Source: Pseudomonas wenzhouensis | Lineage (GTDB): Bacteria > Pseudomonadota > Gammaproteobacteria > Pseudomonadales > Pseudomonadaceae | Assembly (NCBI RefSeq): GCF_021029445.1 | Contig: NZ_CP072610.1 | Coordinates: forward strand, 992,001-1,056,000 | DNA: 64,000 bases | Direction: 5' to 3' | Shown: positions 1-9,788 of the stretch, in pieces | Position numbering within the stretch: position 1 is the first letter of the stretch | Layout of the letters: each line of letters opens with the position of its first letter | Program-made: the position numbers and the translations under genes | Notes under the pieces: model-generated | Database searches by the model: none | What the model was told of the DNA's origin: nothing | What the model saw: only the letters and a program-made list of their open reading frames with translations

Positions 1-769
1 TCCAGGGTAACGCCAGGCTCGGCAGGAAGGGCGGAATGCCGGGGTACTCGATGCCATCGAGTTGATAACTGAAGCGCTCGCCCAGTGTCGCCACGGGCAG
101 GCTCAGGCGCTCCAGAAGCAGTGCCAGCAATGCACCGACGGCCAGGGCGACCAGGTGTGCGGGAATCTTTGGCGCCAGGCGTGGCCAGATCAGCAGCGTG
201 GCCAGGCATACGGCGCCGACCAGGCTGTCGCCCGGCTGCAGGCTGGGCAGGGCGCGAACCAGCAGGTTCAGTTGCTCCAGCAAGTGTTGCGGTGCGCTGG
301 CCAGGTGCAGGCCGAGCAGGTCCTTGATCTGCAGAACGGCGATAACGATACCGATGCCCGCGGTAAAGCCCAGCGTCACCGGATAGGGCACGAACTCGAT
401 CAGGCGTCCGGCGCGTAGCAGTCCCATGGCGATCAGGATCACGCCAGCCATCAGCGTGCACAGCAGCAGCCCGCCAAGGCCATATTGCTGGGTGATCGGC
501 AGCAGAATCACCACGAAGGCAGCGGTGGGGCCGGAAATATTGAAGCGTGAGCCACCGCACAGCGCGATCAGCGGTGCGGCGATCAGCACGGTATAGAGGC
601 CGTGCTGCGGCGCCACGCCTACGGCGATGGCCAGCGCCATGGCCAGTGGAATGGCAATGATACCCACCGTCAGGCCGGCGCTCAGATCCCCGCGCAGGGC
701 CTTCCAGGAGTAACCTGCGCGCCGTGTCTGGCGCCAGGCGGCGAACAGCGGTAACGATGGACGTGACAT
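1..769 (-). CDS. SulP-family anion transporter (DauA-like), N-terminal part
   Basis: Integral inner-membrane transporter of the SulP/SLC26 family, which moves sulfate, bicarbonate or C4-dicarboxylates. The reading frame starts at an ATG (769) and runs off the window, so only about the first 256 residues are visible and any C-terminal STAS domain lies outside. The visible protein is strongly hydrophobic. It has the family's early region (GDLSAGLTVGIIAIPLAMA), then GLYTVLIAAPLIALCGGSRFNISGP in two adjoining stretches with the conserved 'GPTAAF' motif. The family is clear; the substrate cannot be told from this fragment. It is transcribed away from the neighbouring small gene. Confidence 0.85.
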   Translation of the reverse strand, partial: MSRPSLPLFAAWRQTRRAGYSWKALRGDLSAGLTVGIIAIPLAMALAIAVGVAPQHGLYTVLIAAPLIALCGGSRFNISGPTAAFVVILLPITQQYGLGGLLLCTLMAGVILIAMGLLRAGRLIEFVPYPVTLGFTAGIGIVIAVLQIKDLLGLHLASAPQHLLEQLNLLVRALPSLQPGDSLVGAVCLATLLIWPRLAPKIPAHLVALAVGALLALLLERLSLPVATLGERFSYQLDGIEYPGIPPFLPSLALPW

Positions 770-941
770 GCTGGCTCCCCAATGGCTTGACGCATTATAG
801 GGGCCGGTTTGCACCGCGCGGCATGACCTAGGTCGGCTGTTGTGTCGATTGTGCGCATGTTAGCCTGCCGGGCTGCGCGTTGAGCCGCGCGCGGCCCGGC
901 GTTACACTGCCGGCCCTCTGTAATGCTGGCGGGAGCGGGCG

Positions 942-1229
942 ATGCGTAAAGACAAGAAGCAGGTGATTGGCGAAGAAATCAGCGATGACTCGATCAAGCT
1001 GTTCCTGGCGGTAGAGCCAGCGGACACTACGCCGCCTTCGCTGCACAAGCTGGTCAAGGCCTATCGCGGCTTGCGTGTCGATGATTTCGAGCGCTTCGTG
1101 GGCTTCTTCGTTGCCGAAGGCTACGACCTCTCGGCCACCGATGCGCAGGGTAATGATTTCATCGCGCTGATTCAGGATCAGCGCAATGCCGAGCCTTATA
1201 TCGACGTGATCAAGGCGGCTCGCGGCTGA
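942..1229 (+). CDS. PA4642-family small conserved protein
   Basis: A 95-residue soluble, acidic protein starting MRKDKKQVIGEEISDDS. I recognise it as the small Pseudomonas family named after P. aeruginosa PA4642; its function is unknown. It has no signal peptide or membrane segment. The central LVKAYRGLRVDDFERFVGFF looks helical. It is preceded by GGGAGCGGGCG, a plausible ribosome site, and followed by a strong hairpin terminator, so it is probably a single-gene transcript. The opposite strand also has an open frame here, but this frame has the better start and codon use. Confidence 0.8.
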   Translation: MRKDKKQVIGEEISDDSIKLFLAVEPADTTPPSLHKLVKAYRGLRVDDFERFVGFFVAEGYDLSATDAQGNDFIALIQDQRNAEPYIDVIKAARG

Positions 1230-1252
1230 TTCTGTCGAGGGTATAGGCAAAA

Positions 1253-1287
1253 ATGCCCGCGCTCCGATGAGGAGGCGGGCATTTTTA
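1253..1287 (+). terminator. Intrinsic terminator after the PA4642-like gene
   Basis: Inverted repeat TGCCCGC...GCGGGCA with a 14-base loop followed by a T-run (ATTTTTA), 23 bases after the stop codon. Confidence 0.8.
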
Positions 1288-1314
1288 TGGTCTGTGAGTC
1301 GTGAACTCAGGGCA

Positions 1315-1345
1315 ATAAAAAACCGGCCTCAAGGGCCGGTTTTTC
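1315..1345 (-). terminator. Intrinsic terminator of rpsT
   Basis: ACCGGCC-TCAAG-GGCCGGT hairpin with A-runs on one side and T-runs on the other. It can stop transcription from both strands and lies just beyond the rpsT stop codon. Confidence 0.85.
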
Positions 1346-1360
1346 AAGAACCTGTCGCGA

Positions 1361-1639
1361 TTAAGCGGCAGCAGCTTCGCCCAGCGCCTTGATGTGCGCG
1401 TTCAGGCGGCTCTTATGACGAGCGGCTTTGTTCTTGTGGATGATGCCTTTGTCAGCCATGCGGTCGATGACCGGAACGGCTGCAGTGTAAGCGGTTTTAG
1501 CAAGCTCGAGATCTTTGGCAGCAATAGCCTTGACTACGTTCTTGATGTAAGTACGAACCATCGAGCGCAGGCTGGCGTTATGGCTACGGCGCTTCTCAGC
1601 CTGTTTGGCGCGTTTTTTGGCAGAAGGTGAGTTGGCCAC
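1361..1639 (-). CDS. rpsT: 30S ribosomal protein S20
   Basis: Binds 16S rRNA early in small-subunit assembly. The protein is 92 residues, highly basic and alanine-rich, with the family start [17 protein letters not shown] and the later motif [23 protein letters not shown] chose the GTG at 1639 because it gives the conserved (M)ANSPSAKKR start and is preceded by GAGGAGC at 6-nt spacing; a TTG two codons upstream is also in frame but would overlap the ribosome site. It is monocistronic, ends at a strong terminator and is divergent from murJ. Confidence 0.97.
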   Translation of the reverse strand: MANSPSAKKRAKQAEKRRSHNASLRSMVRTYIKNVVKAIAAKDLELAKTAYTAAVPVIDRMADKGIIHKNKAARHKSRLNAHIKALGEAAAA

Positions 1640-1830
1640 CGTCAAGCTCCTCGAAAACTGGGGGGTTACGACAAATAAGGCCGCGAATCATGCCGATCCA
1701 TCTGCCTGCTGTCAAGTCTGATGACGCTTTCCTGTGCTGGCCTGACCAGTGGTGGCTCGCTACACTCGACGCCTTCGTTGAGCGGCGGATTGTCCGCTAC
1801 TGCACCTCTTTATGGAAGCCGAAATACCCC

Positions 1831-3372
1831 ATGAATCTGCTCAAGTCCCTGGCTGCCGTCAGCTCCCTGACCATGGTGTCGCGCGTGCTGGGGTTCGTGC
1901 GCGACACCATCATTGCCCGCACCTTCGGGGCCGGGGTGGCGTCGGATGCCTTCGTGGTGGCCTTCAAGCTGCCCAATCTGCTGCGCCGCATTTTTGCCGA
2001 AGGCGCCTTTTCCCAGGCTTTCGTGCCGATTCTGGCAGAGTACAAGATGCAACAGGGCGAGGAGGCCACGCGCACCTTCATCGCCTACGTCTCGGGTTTG
2101 CTGACCCTGGTGCTGGCGCTGGTCACGGCCATCGGCGTGCTCGCTGCGCCCTGGATCGTCTGGGCCACGGCGCCGGGGTTTGCCGATGAGGCCGAGCGTT
2201 TCGAGCTGACCGTCGATCTGCTGCGGGTAACCTTTCCTTATATATTGCTGATCTCCCTGTCATCGCTGGCGGGCGCCATTCTCAACACCTGGAACCGTTT
2301 CTCGGTGCCGGCCTTCGTGCCGACCCTGCTCAACGTCAGCATGATCGTCTTCGCGCTGTTTCTGACGCCCTATTTCGACCCGCCGATCATGGCGCTGGGC
2401 TGGGCGGTGCTGTTCGGTGGCCTGGCCCAACTGCTCTGGCAACTGCCGCACCTGAAGAAAATCGGCATGCTGGTGCTGCCGCGTTTGAGTTTCGGTGATC
2501 TGGGCGTGTGGCGCGTGCTCAGACAGATGGGGCCGGCGATCTTCGGCGTCTCGGTGAGTCAGATTTCGTTGATCATCAACACCATCTTCGCTTCTTTCCT
2601 GGTGGCTGGCTCGGTGTCCTGGATGTATTACGCCGACCGCCTGATGGAGCTGCCCTCGGGGGTGCTGGGCGTGGCGCTGGGCACCATCCTGCTGCCGGCA
2701 CTCTCGAAAACCTACGCGAGCAAGGACCGCGACGCCTATCGCCACCTGCTCGACTGGGGGCTGCGCCTGTGCTTTTTGTTGGTGTTGCCCTGCACCCTGG
2801 CGCTGGCGATTCTCGCCGAGCCGCTGGTGGTATCGCTGTTCCAGTACGGCAAGTTCGGTGCAGAGGACGCGCTGATGACCCAGCGGGCGCTGGTGGCTTA
2901 CTCGGTCGGCCTGCTGGCGTTGATTCTGATCAAGATCCTCGCGCCAGGCTTTTATGCCCAGCAGAACATCAAGACGCCGGTGAAGATTGCTGTGTTCAGC
3001 CTGCTGGCGACCCAGGTGATGAATGCGCTGTTCGTCTTCGGTCTGAATATGGCGCACGTCGGCCTGGCGCTGGCGATCAGCCTGGCGGCCTGCCTGAATG
3101 CCGGCCTGTTGTACTGGCAACTGCGCCGCGCCGCTATCTTCCAGCCACTGCCGGGCTGGGGACTGTTTCTACTCAAGCTGGTGGTGGCGGTGGCGGTGAT
3201 GGTCGCGGTGTTGCTGGGGCTGCTGCAGGTCATGCCCGCCTGGGCGGAAGGGGAAATGCTCGTGCGCCTGTTGCGTCTCGGCGCGCTGGTGGCTGCTGGG
3301 CTGGTCGCTTACTTCGGTATGTTGCTGATATTGGGCTTTCGTCCGCGCGATTTTGCCCGGCGGGCCTTGTAG
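1831..3372 (+). CDS. murJ: Lipid II flippase MurJ (MviN)
   Basis: Translocates lipid II across the inner membrane for peptidoglycan synthesis (MOP superfamily). The 513-residue protein is hydrophobic throughout, as expected for about 14 transmembrane helices. The N-terminus [25 protein letters not shown] is typical of the family, followed by the charged loop [18 protein letters not shown]. The frame is open for 68 codons upstream, but the internal ATG at 1831 matches family starts. It is followed after 79 bp by ribF. The divergent rpsT start lies about 190 bp upstream, leaving room for promoters in both directions. Confidence 0.96.
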   Translation: MNLLKSLAAVSSLTMVSRVLGFVRDTIIARTFGAGVASDAFVVAFKLPNLLRRIFAEGAFSQAFVPILAEYKMQQGEEATRTFIAYVSGLLTLVLALVTAIGVLAAPWIVWATAPGFADEAERFELTVDLLRVTFPYILLISLSSLAGAILNTWNRFSVPAFVPTLLNVSMIVFALFLTPYFDPPIMALGWAVLFGGLAQLLWQLPHLKKIGMLVLPRLSFGDLGVWRVLRQMGPAIFGVSVSQISLIINTIFASFLVAGSVSWMYYADRLMELPSGVLGVALGTILLPALSKTYASKDRDAYRHLLDWGLRLCFLLVLPCTLALAILAEPLVVSLFQYGKFGAEDALMTQRALVAYSVGLLALILIKILAPGFYAQQNIKTPVKIAVFSLLATQVMNALFVFGLNMAHVGLALAISLAACLNAGLLYWQLRRAAIFQPLPGWGLFLLKLVVAVAVMVAVLLGLLQVMPAWAEGEMLVRLLRLGALVAAGLVAYFGMLLILGFRPRDFARRAL

Positions 3373-3396
3373 CGGTTTCAGGCGTCACGATGCCTG

Positions 3397-3423
3397 TTGT
3401 GCATGGCGTGCTGTGCGTATAAT
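3397..3423 (+). promoter_or_regulatory. Putative sigma-70 promoter for ribF-ileS-lspA-fkpB
   Basis: A perfect TATAAT (3418-3423) lies 29 bp before the ribF start codon. The best -35 candidates are TTGTGC at 15-bp or CTGTTG at 18-bp spacing. The -10 box is clear; the -35 box is weak. Confidence 0.55.
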
Positions 3424-3451
3424 CGGCCACTTTGTGAACAAGAAGCGTGCT

Positions 3452-4402
3452 ATGCAGCTGGTTCGAGGTCTTCATAACCTGCAGCCCCAGGCGCGGGGCT
3501 GTGTGGTCACCATCGGTAATTTCGACGGCGTTCATCGTGGGCACCAGGCCATCCTGGCGCGCTTGCGCGAGCGCGCTGCGGAGTTGGCCGTGCCCAGCTG
3601 CGTGGTGATCTTCGAGCCGCAGCCGCGTGAGTTCTTCGGCCCGGACACCGCGCCGGCGCGTCTGACTCGCCTGCGTGACAAGCTCGCCCTGCTGGCTGGC
3701 GAAGGCGTCGATATGGTGCTGTGCCTGGCCTTCAACCGCCGCCTGCGCGAGCTGTCGGCCGCCGAGTTCGTCCAGCGTGTGCTGGTCGAAGGCCTGGGCG
3801 TGAAGGATCTGGAAATCGGCGATGATTTTCGCTTCGGCTGCGACCGTGCCGGCGATTTCGAATTTCTCCAGGCCGCAGGCTTGCGCCACGGCTTCAGCGT
3901 TGATGCTTCGACTACGGTCGAAGTGCTCGGTGGCCGGGTCAGCAGCACGCGCGTGCGTCAGGCCCTGGCCGATGGCGATTTCGAGTTGGCCGAAGCCCTG
4001 CTAGGCCGGCCGTTTCGCATCGCCGGGCGCGTATTGCACGGGCAGAAGCTCGGCCGCCAGCTCGATGCGCCCACTGCCAACATCCAGCTCAAGCGGCGCA
4101 AGGTTCCGCTGACCGGTGTTTATCTGGTGAGCTGTGACATCGATGGCGTGATTCAACCGGGCGTCGCCAATATCGGCGTGCGCCCCAGCGTTGCCGGTGA
4201 CGGCAGCGCCCATCTGGAAGTGCATCTTCTGGATTTTGCCGGCGATCTGTATGGCCGGCGTCTCTCGGTGGCTTTCCACCACAAGCTGCGTGATGAGCAG
4301 CGTTTCGCCTCGCTGGAGGCCTTGAAGGCGGCGATTGCCGCCGATATCGCCGCTGCCCGTGAATATTGGCAGAGCCACCCGCTGATGAAGAGCCCGAAAT
4401 GA
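3452..4402 (+). CDS. ribF: Bifunctional riboflavin kinase / FAD synthetase
   Basis: Converts riboflavin to FMN and FMN to FAD in the cytoplasm. The 316-residue protein has an N-terminal nucleotidyltransferase domain with the motif [11 protein letters not shown] (the HxGH-type ATP site) near residue 25. The second conserved block ([13 protein letters not shown]) is near residue 128. The C-terminal riboflavin kinase domain has APTANIQL near residue 207. The ATG at 3452 was chosen because it gives the family start MQLVRGL; the frame is open further upstream. Its stop overlaps the ileS start (ATGA), indicating translational coupling. Confidence 0.97.
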   Translation: MQLVRGLHNLQPQARGCVVTIGNFDGVHRGHQAILARLRERAAELAVPSCVVIFEPQPREFFGPDTAPARLTRLRDKLALLAGEGVDMVLCLAFNRRLRELSAAEFVQRVLVEGLGVKDLEIGDDFRFGCDRAGDFEFLQAAGLRHGFSVDASTTVEVLGGRVSSTRVRQALADGDFELAEALLGRPFRIAGRVLHGQKLGRQLDAPTANIQLKRRKVPLTGVYLVSCDIDGVIQPGVANIGVRPSVAGDGSAHLEVHLLDFAGDLYGRRLSVAFHHKLRDEQRFASLEALKAAIAADIAAAREYWQSHPLMKSPK

Positions 4403-7230
4403 CCGACTACAAAGCCACGCTGAACCTGCCCGATACCCAGTTCCCGATGAAGGCCGGCCTGCCGCAACGCGAGCCGCAGACCCTGCAGCGTTGGAACGAG
4501 ATTGGCCTGTATAGCAAGCTGCGCAAGATTGGCGAAAATCGGCCGAAGTTCGTCCTGCACGACGGCCCGCCCTACGCCAACGGCAGCATCCACATCGGTC
4601 ATGCGGTGAACAAGATCCTCAAGGACATCATCACCCGCTCCAAGACCCTGGCTGGCTTCGACGCGCCCTACGTGCCGGGTTGGGACTGCCACGGCCTGCC
4701 GATCGAGCACAAGGTCGAAACCACCTTCGGCAAGAACCAGCCGGCGGACCTGACCCGCGAGCGCTGCCGCACTTATGCCGGCGAGCAGATCGAAGGGCAG
4801 AAGGCCGACTTCATCCGCCTCGGTGTGCTGGGCGACTGGAACAACCCGTACAAGACCATGGACTTTGCCAACGAGGCCGGCGAGATCCGCGCCCTGGCCG
4901 AGATGGTCAAGCAGGGCTTCGTGTTCAAAGGCCTGAAGCCGGTGAACTGGTGCTTCGACTGCGGCTCGGCCTTGGCTGAAGCCGAGGTGGAGTATCAGGA
5001 CAAGAAGTCCGATGCCATCGACGTCGCCTTCCCCATCGAAGACGCCGGCAAATTAGCCGCCGCCTTCGGCCTCAGCGAGTTGAGCAAGCCGACTGCCATC
5101 GTCATCTGGACCACCACGCCCTGGACCATCCCGGCCAACCAGGCACTCAACGTCCACCCGGAATTTACCTACGCCCTGGTCGACACCGGCGAGCGCCTGC
5201 TGCTGCTGGCTGAGGAGTTGGTCGAGTCCTGCCTGCAGCGCTACGGCCTGCAAGGGCAGGTGATCGCCACGGCGCAGGGCGCTGCGTTGGATCTGATCCG
5301 CTTCCGCCATCCGTTCTACGAGCGTTTCTCGCCGGTGTACCTGGCCGAGTACGTCGAGCTGGGTGCCGGCACCGGCATCGTCCACTCGTCGCCGGCCTAT
5401 GGCGAGGACGACTTCCGCACCTGCAAAGCCTACGGCATGAGCAATGACGACATTCTCAGCCCGGTGCAGAGCAATGGCGTGTACACCCCGGACCTGCCGT
5501 TCTTCGGTGGCCAGTTCATCTGGAAGGCCAACCCGGCCATCGTCGAGAAGCTGGCCGAAGTCGGTGCGCTGCTCAAGCACCAGCCGATCCAGCACAGCTA
5601 TATGCACTGCTGGCGCCACAAGACACCGCTGATCTACCGCGCCACCGCACAATGGTTCGTCGGCATGGATACTCAGCCGAAGCAAGGTGCGCCCCTGCGT
5701 GAGCGTGCGCTGGCCGCCATCGAACAGACCCAGTTCGTCCCAGCCTGGGGCCAGGCGCGCCTGCACAGCATGATCGCTGGCCGCCCGGACTGGTGCATCT
5801 CGCGTCAGCGCAACTGGGGCGTGCCGATCCCGTTCTTCCTGCACAAGGCCACCGGCGAGCTGCACCCGCGCACCGTCGAGCTGATGGAGGAAGTCGCCAA
5901 ACGTGTCGAGCAAGAGGGCATCGAAGCCTGGTTCAAACTCGACGCTGCCGAGCTGCTCGGCGCTGAAGCGGTTGACTACGACAAGATCAACGACACCCTC
6001 GATGTGTGGTTCGACTCCGGTACCACGCACTGGCACGTGCTGCGCGGCTCCCACGACATGGGCCACACCGACGGCCCGCGCGCCGATCTGTACCTGGAAG
6101 GTTCGGATCAGCATCGCGGCTGGTTCCACTCCTCCCTGCTGACCGGCAGTGCCATCGATGGCCACGCGCCGTACAAGGCGCTGTTGACCCATGGCTTCGT
6201 GGTCGACGAGAACGGCCGCAAGATGTCCAAGTCGCTGGGTAACGTGGTCGCCCCGCAGGAGGTCAACGACAGCCTGGGCGCCGACATCATGCGCCTGTGG
6301 GTCGCCTCCACCGACTATTCCGGCGAGATGGCCGTGTCCAAGGTGATCCTGCAGCGCAGCGCCGATGCCTACCGCCGCATCCGCAACACCGCGCGCTTCA
6401 TGCTGGCCAACCTCAACGGTTTCGATCCGGCCAAGGATCTGCTGCAGCCCGAGCAGATGCTCGACCTCGACCGCTGGGCCGTCGACGCGGCCCTGCGCCT
6501 GCAGGAAGAGATCATCGAGGCCTACGCCGATTACCGCTTCTGGAACGTCTACTCCAAGGTGCACAACTTCTGCGTGCAGGAGCTGGGCGGCTTCTACCTG
6601 GACATCATCAAGGACCGCCAATACACCACCGCCGCCGACAGCGTGGCGCGTCGCTCTTGCCAGAGTGCGCTGTTCCACATCAGCGAGGCGCTGGTGCGCT
6701 GGATCGCGCCGATCCTGGCCTTCACCGCCGAAGAAATCTGGCAGTTCCTGCCGGGCGAGCGCAACGAATCGGTGATGCTCAATACCTGGTACGCCGGTCT
6801 GCAGCGCCTGCCGGAAGGCTTCGAGCTGGATCGCGCCTACTGGGATCGCGTCATGGCGGTCAAGGCGGCCGTGAACAAGGAGCTGGAGAACCTGCGCACG
6901 GCCAAGGCCATCGGTGCCAGCCTGCAGGCGGAAGTGACGCTGTTCTGCGACGACGCCAAGCAGGCCGATCTGGCCAAGCTCGGCGACGAGCTGCGCTTTG
7001 CCCTGATCACCTCGGCGGCGCAGACCGCGCCGCTGGCCGATGCGCCGGCCGATGCGGTGGTGACCGAAGTCGAGGGTCTGAAGCTGAAGATCCTCAAATC
7101 CGCCCACGCCAAATGCGGTCGTTGCTGGCACTTCCGCGCCGATGTCGGCAGCCATGCCGCGCATCCTGAACTGTGCGGTCGTTGCGTGAGCAACATCGAA
7201 GGCATCGGAGAGGTGCGCAAGCATGCCTGA
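4399..7230 (+). CDS. ileS: Isoleucyl-tRNA synthetase
   Basis: Class I aminoacyl-tRNA synthetase, 943 residues, charging tRNA-Ile. Visible signatures are the HIGH motif in [12 protein letters not shown] near residue 65, the KMSKS motif in [11 protein letters not shown] near residue 610, and the editing-domain segment [15 protein letters not shown]-terminal zinc site is formed by CGRCW and CGRC near residues 905 and 925. It overlaps ribF by 4 bp and lspA by 8 bp, the conserved Pseudomonas arrangement. Confidence 0.99.
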   Translation: MTDYKATLNLPDTQFPMKAGLPQREPQTLQRWNEIGLYSKLRKIGENRPKFVLHDGPPYANGSIHIGHAVNKILKDIITRSKTLAGFDAPYVPGWDCHGLPIEHKVETTFGKNQPADLTRERCRTYAGEQIEGQKADFIRLGVLGDWNNPYKTMDFANEAGEIRALAEMVKQGFVFKGLKPVNWCFDCGSALAEAEVEYQDKKSDAIDVAFPIEDAGKLAAAFGLSELSKPTAIVIWTTTPWTIPANQALNVHPEFTYALVDTGERLLLLAEELVESCLQRYGLQGQVIATAQGAALDLIRFRHPFYERFSPVYLAEYVELGAGTGIVHSSPAYGEDDFRTCKAYGMSNDDILSPVQSNGVYTPDLPFFGGQFIWKANPAIVEKLAEVGALLKHQPIQHSYMHCWRHKTPLIYRATAQWFVGMDTQPKQGAPLRERALAAIEQTQFVPAWGQARLHSMIAGRPDWCISRQRNWGVPIPFFLHKATGELHPRTVELMEEVAKRVEQEGIEAWFKLDAAELLGAEAVDYDKINDTLDVWFDSGTTHWHVLRGSHDMGHTDGPRADLYLEGSDQHRGWFHSSLLTGSAIDGHAPYKALLTHGFVVDENGRKMSKSLGNVVAPQEVNDSLGADIMRLWVASTDYSGEMAVSKVILQRSADAYRRIRNTARFMLANLNGFDPAKDLLQPEQMLDLDRWAVDAALRLQEEIIEAYADYRFWNVYSKVHNFCVQELGGFYLDIIKDRQYTTAADSVARRSCQSALFHISEALVRWIAPILAFTAEEIWQFLPGERNESVMLNTWYAGLQRLPEGFELDRAYWDRVMAVKAAVNKELENLRTAKAIGASLQAEVTLFCDDAKQADLAKLGDELRFALITSAAQTAPLADAPADAVVTEVEGLKLKILKSAHAKCGRCWHFRADVGSHAAHPELCGRCVSNIEGIGEVRKHA

Positions 7231-7732
7231 GTCCTCGCGTTTCGGGCATCTGCCCTGGCTGCTGCTGAGCCTGCTGATCCTGGTCGCCGACCGGGTGACC
7301 AAGGATATTTTCGAAGGCACGCTGAGCATGTACCAGCGCATCGAAGTCATTCCGGGTTACTTCGACTGGACCCTGGCCTACAACACCGGCGCGGCGTTCA
7401 GCTTCCTGGCCGATGCCGCTGGCTGGCAGCGCTGGTTCTTCGCCGCAATCGCCATCGTCGTCAGCGTCGTGCTGGTGATCTGGCTCAAGCGCCTCAAGCG
7501 CCATGAGACGTTACTGGCCGTGGCCCTGGCCATGGTCCTGGGCGGCGCGCTGGGCAACCTGTACGACCGCGTGGTGCTCGGCCATGTGGTCGACTTCATC
7601 CTGGTGCACTGGCAGAGCCGCTGGTTCTTCCCGGCGTTCAACCTGGCTGACACCTTCATCACCATCGGCGCCATCCTGCTGGCGCTGGATATGTTCAAGA
7701 GCGACAAGTCCGCGAAGGAGGCTGCGCAATGA
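7223..7732 (+). CDS. lspA: Lipoprotein signal peptidase (signal peptidase II)
   Basis: Inner-membrane aspartyl protease that removes signal peptides from diacylated prolipoproteins. The 169-residue protein has four hydrophobic segments and the family blocks [18 protein letters not shown] and [11 protein letters not shown]; the two catalytic aspartates are in the last two. It overlaps ileS upstream by 8 bp and fkpB downstream by 4 bp (ATGA). Clients in this window would include BamD, AlgK and the lipoprotein at 59669. Confidence 0.98.
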   Translation: MPESSRFGHLPWLLLSLLILVADRVTKDIFEGTLSMYQRIEVIPGYFDWTLAYNTGAAFSFLADAAGWQRWFFAAIAIVVSVVLVIWLKRLKRHETLLAVALAMVLGGALGNLYDRVVLGHVVDFILVHWQSRWFFPAFNLADTFITIGAILLALDMFKSDKSAKEAAQ

Positions 7733-8166
7733 TAGACGTACGCATCGGGCCGGACAGGGAAGTGACCCTGCATTTCGCCCTCAAGCTGGAAAACGGCGAT
7801 GTGGTCGACAGTACCTTCGACAAGCAACCGGCGACCTTCAAGGTCGGTGACGGCAACCTGCTGCCCGGTTTCGAGCAGGCGCTGTACGGCTTCAAGGCCG
7901 GCGACAAGCGCAGCGTGCAGGTGCAGCCGGAGCAGGGCTTCGGCCAGCCCAACCCACAGAACGTGCAGATCATGCCGCGCAGCCAGTTCGACGGCATGGA
8001 GCTCTCCGAAGGCCTGCTGGTGATCTTCAACGACGCCGCCAATGCCGAGCTGCCCGGTGTGGTCAAGGCGTTCGACGACAAGCAGGTCACCATCGACTTC
8101 AACCACCCGCTGGCCGGTAAGACGCTGCAGTTCGATGTGGAAATCATCGAGGTCAAGGCGCTCTAG
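7729..8166 (+). CDS. fkpB: FKBP-type peptidyl-prolyl isomerase (FkpB/SlpA)
   Basis: A 145-residue cytoplasmic FKBP of the SlyD/SlpA type, catalysing prolyl isomerisation. Family features are LENGDVVDSTFDKQPATFKVGDG near the start (read as two adjoining motifs), LLPGFEQALYGFKAGDKR, and a C-terminal FNHPLAGKTLQFDVEIIEV. The histidine-rich tail of SlyD is absent, which favours FkpB. It is last in the ribF-ileS-lspA-fkpB operon, with a REP cluster immediately downstream. Confidence 0.95.
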   Translation: MIDVRIGPDREVTLHFALKLENGDVVDSTFDKQPATFKVGDGNLLPGFEQALYGFKAGDKRSVQVQPEQGFGQPNPQNVQIMPRSQFDGMELSEGLLVIFNDAANAELPGVVKAFDDKQVTIDFNHPLAGKTLQFDVEIIEVKAL

Positions 8167-8182
8167 CCCGTGCTGCCGCTCG

Positions 8183-8262
8183 TGTAGGAGCGGCTTTGCT
8201 GTAGCCCGGATGAAATCCGGGAAAGCTTGATCACCGTTCTCCCGGATTTGATCCGGGCCATG
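8183..8262. repeat. REP cluster, two families side by side
   Basis: A GTAGGAGCGGCTTTGCTG half-REP (8184 on) is directly followed by a complete inverted pair of the other REP type. That pair is GTAGCCCGGATGAAATCCGGG (positions 8201-8221) and its inverted partner ending near 8261. It fills the fkpB-ispH gap and could act as a transcript-end stabiliser. Confidence 0.8.
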
Positions 8263-8332
8263 TGAAGCGGGAGCGACGTTCATTCCCGCGTTACACTTGC
8301 TCCCTCCGAACGAGCGCGTGCCGAGAACTTTC

Positions 8333-9277
8333 ATGCATATCAAACTCGCCAATCCCCGTGGCTTCTGCGCCGGCGTCGATCGCGCCATCGAAATCGTCAA
8401 CCGCGCACTGGAAGTCTTCGGCCCGCCGATCTACGTGCGCCATGAAGTGGTGCACAACAAGTTCGTGGTCGAGGACCTGCGCGCGCGCGGTGCGGTATTC
8501 GTCGAAGAGCTGGATCAGGTGCCGGATGACGTCATCGTCATCTTCAGCGCCCATGGTGTCTCCAAGGCCGTGCGTGATGAGGCCGACCGTCGTGGCCTCA
8601 AGGTATTCGATGCCACCTGCCCGCTGGTGACCAAGGTGCATATGGAAGTGGTGCGCTACAGCCGTGAAGGCCGTGAGTGTGTTCTCATCGGCCACGAAGG
8701 CCACCCGGAAGTCGAAGGCACCATGGGCCAGTACGACGCCAGCAATGGCGGCGCCATCTACCTGGTCGAGGACGAAGTCGACGTCGCTGAACTGCAGGTG
8801 CGTAACCCCGAAAATCTGGCGTTCGTCACCCAGACCACCCTGTCGATGGACGATACCAGCAAGGTGATCGACGCCCTGCGCGCCAAGTTCCCGGCCATCG
8901 GCGGCCCGCGTAAGGACGACATCTGCTACGCCACGCAAAACCGCCAGGATGCGGTCAAGCAACTGGCCAGCGAGTGCGACGTGCTGCTGGTGGTCGGCAG
9001 CCCCAACAGCTCCAACTCCAACCGCCTGCGCGAACTGGCCGAGCGCATGGGCACTCCGGCCTACCTGATCGACGGCGCTGAAGATCTCAAGTACGAGTGG
9101 TTCGAAGGCGTGAAGGGTATCGGCATCACTGCGGGCGCTTCGGCGCCTGAGGTGCTGGTGCGTGGGGTAGTAGACCAGCTTCGTGCCTGGGGGGCAGAAG
9201 GGGAGACGGAGTTGGATGGGCGCCCGGAGAACATCACGTTTTCGATGCCGAAGGAATTACGGGTGAAGGCGCTGTGA
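8333..9277 (+). CDS. ispH: 4-hydroxy-3-methylbut-2-enyl diphosphate reductase
   Basis: Last enzyme of the MEP isoprenoid pathway, reducing HMBPP to IPP and DMAPP with a [4Fe-4S] cluster. The 314-residue protein has the three conserved cysteines in GFCAGVDRA (about residue 12), [11 protein letters not shown] (about 96) and [10 protein letters not shown] (about 199). It also has [16 protein letters not shown] and [10 protein letters not shown]. The ATG at 8333 gives the family start [12 protein letters not shown]. It ends at a bidirectional terminator shared with the convergent pilE operon. Confidence 0.98.
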   Translation: MHIKLANPRGFCAGVDRAIEIVNRALEVFGPPIYVRHEVVHNKFVVEDLRARGAVFVEELDQVPDDVIVIFSAHGVSKAVRDEADRRGLKVFDATCPLVTKVHMEVVRYSREGRECVLIGHEGHPEVEGTMGQYDASNGGAIYLVEDEVDVAELQVRNPENLAFVTQTTLSMDDTSKVIDALRAKFPAIGGPRKDDICYATQNRQDAVKQLASECDVLLVVGSPNSSNSNRLRELAERMGTPAYLIDGAEDLKYEWFEGVKGIGITAGASAPEVLVRGVVDQLRAWGAEGETELDGRPENITFSMPKELRVKAL

Positions 9278-9281
9278 GCTG

Positions 9282-9316
9282 AAAAGAAAAAGGCGATCTG
9301 AAGATCGCCTTTTTTA
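9282..9316. terminator. Bidirectional terminator between ispH and pilE
   Basis: AGGCGATCT-GA-AGATCGCCT perfect 9-bp hairpin flanked by an A-run on the left and a T-run on the right; it serves the convergent ispH and pilE transcripts. Confidence 0.9.
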
Positions 9317-9326
9317 TTCGTGGTAG

Positions 9327-9788
9327 TCAACGCCAGCACTGATCGACCGTCTTGGCATCTGGCCCGGTGGATGTTTTACCTTTGATGCCGACAGCTGTGA
9401 GGGTCAGGTTGCCACAGAGGCCGTCGCCTATGGTCTGCTCGGCCGTCAGCGTATAACCGCCATCTCCGTTGGTACGGGAGATGGCTACCAGATAATAGCC
9501 GTTCTCAGAGCGCACCTTGGCAGATGCACTGTTGATGTTGGTCACGCTGGCCTGATTAGAAACCAGCAAGTCCAGATCCTGAGGCGTGGTCACGTAGCGA
9601 TTGTTCTGGGCATAGAAACGCTCCTGGCGTGCTGCCATTTCCTGCAGCAGCGCCATGCCCTCAGCTCTTTTGCTACGCGTGATGTAGTCCTGGTAGTTGG
9701 GGATGGCAATGGCCGCCAGGATGCCGATAATCGCTACAGCGAGCATCAGTTCGATCAAGCTGAAGCCTTTCTGTTTACGCTGAATCAT
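9327..9788 (-). CDS. pilE: Type IV pilus minor pilin PilE
   Basis: A 153-residue minor pilin that helps prime type IV pilus assembly. It has a short basic leader ending KQKG, then the mature start [20 protein letters not shown] (cleavage by PilD after the Gly). Glu5 of the mature protein is present. The C-terminal globular part has two cysteines (GLCGN and DQCWR) in the usual disulfide-loop position. It is the last gene of the minor pilin operon, and its start overlaps the pilY1 stop (ATGA). Confidence 0.93.
   Translation of the reverse strand: MIQRKQKGFSLIELMLAVAIIGILAAIAIPNYQDYITRSKRAEGMALLQEMAARQERFYAQNNRYVTTPQDLDLLVSNQASVTNINSASAKVRSENGYYLVAISRTNGDGGYTLTAEQTIGDGLCGNLTLTAVGIKGKTSTGPDAKTVDQCWR

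Noticed and set aside
828..1250. 140-codon minus-strand frame opposite the PA4642-like gene
   Set aside because: The plus-strand gene has a better ribosome site, a terminator and a recognised family; the minus frame has neither.
2260..3120. 286-codon minus-strand frame opposite murJ
   Set aside because: Very rich in Gln, His and Arg, no ribosome site, and overlaps a certain gene.
5053..7350. 765-codon open frame on the minus strand opposite ileS
   Set aside because: It mirrors ileS codon structure in GC-rich DNA, has an implausible composition and no recognisable domain, and ileS is certain.
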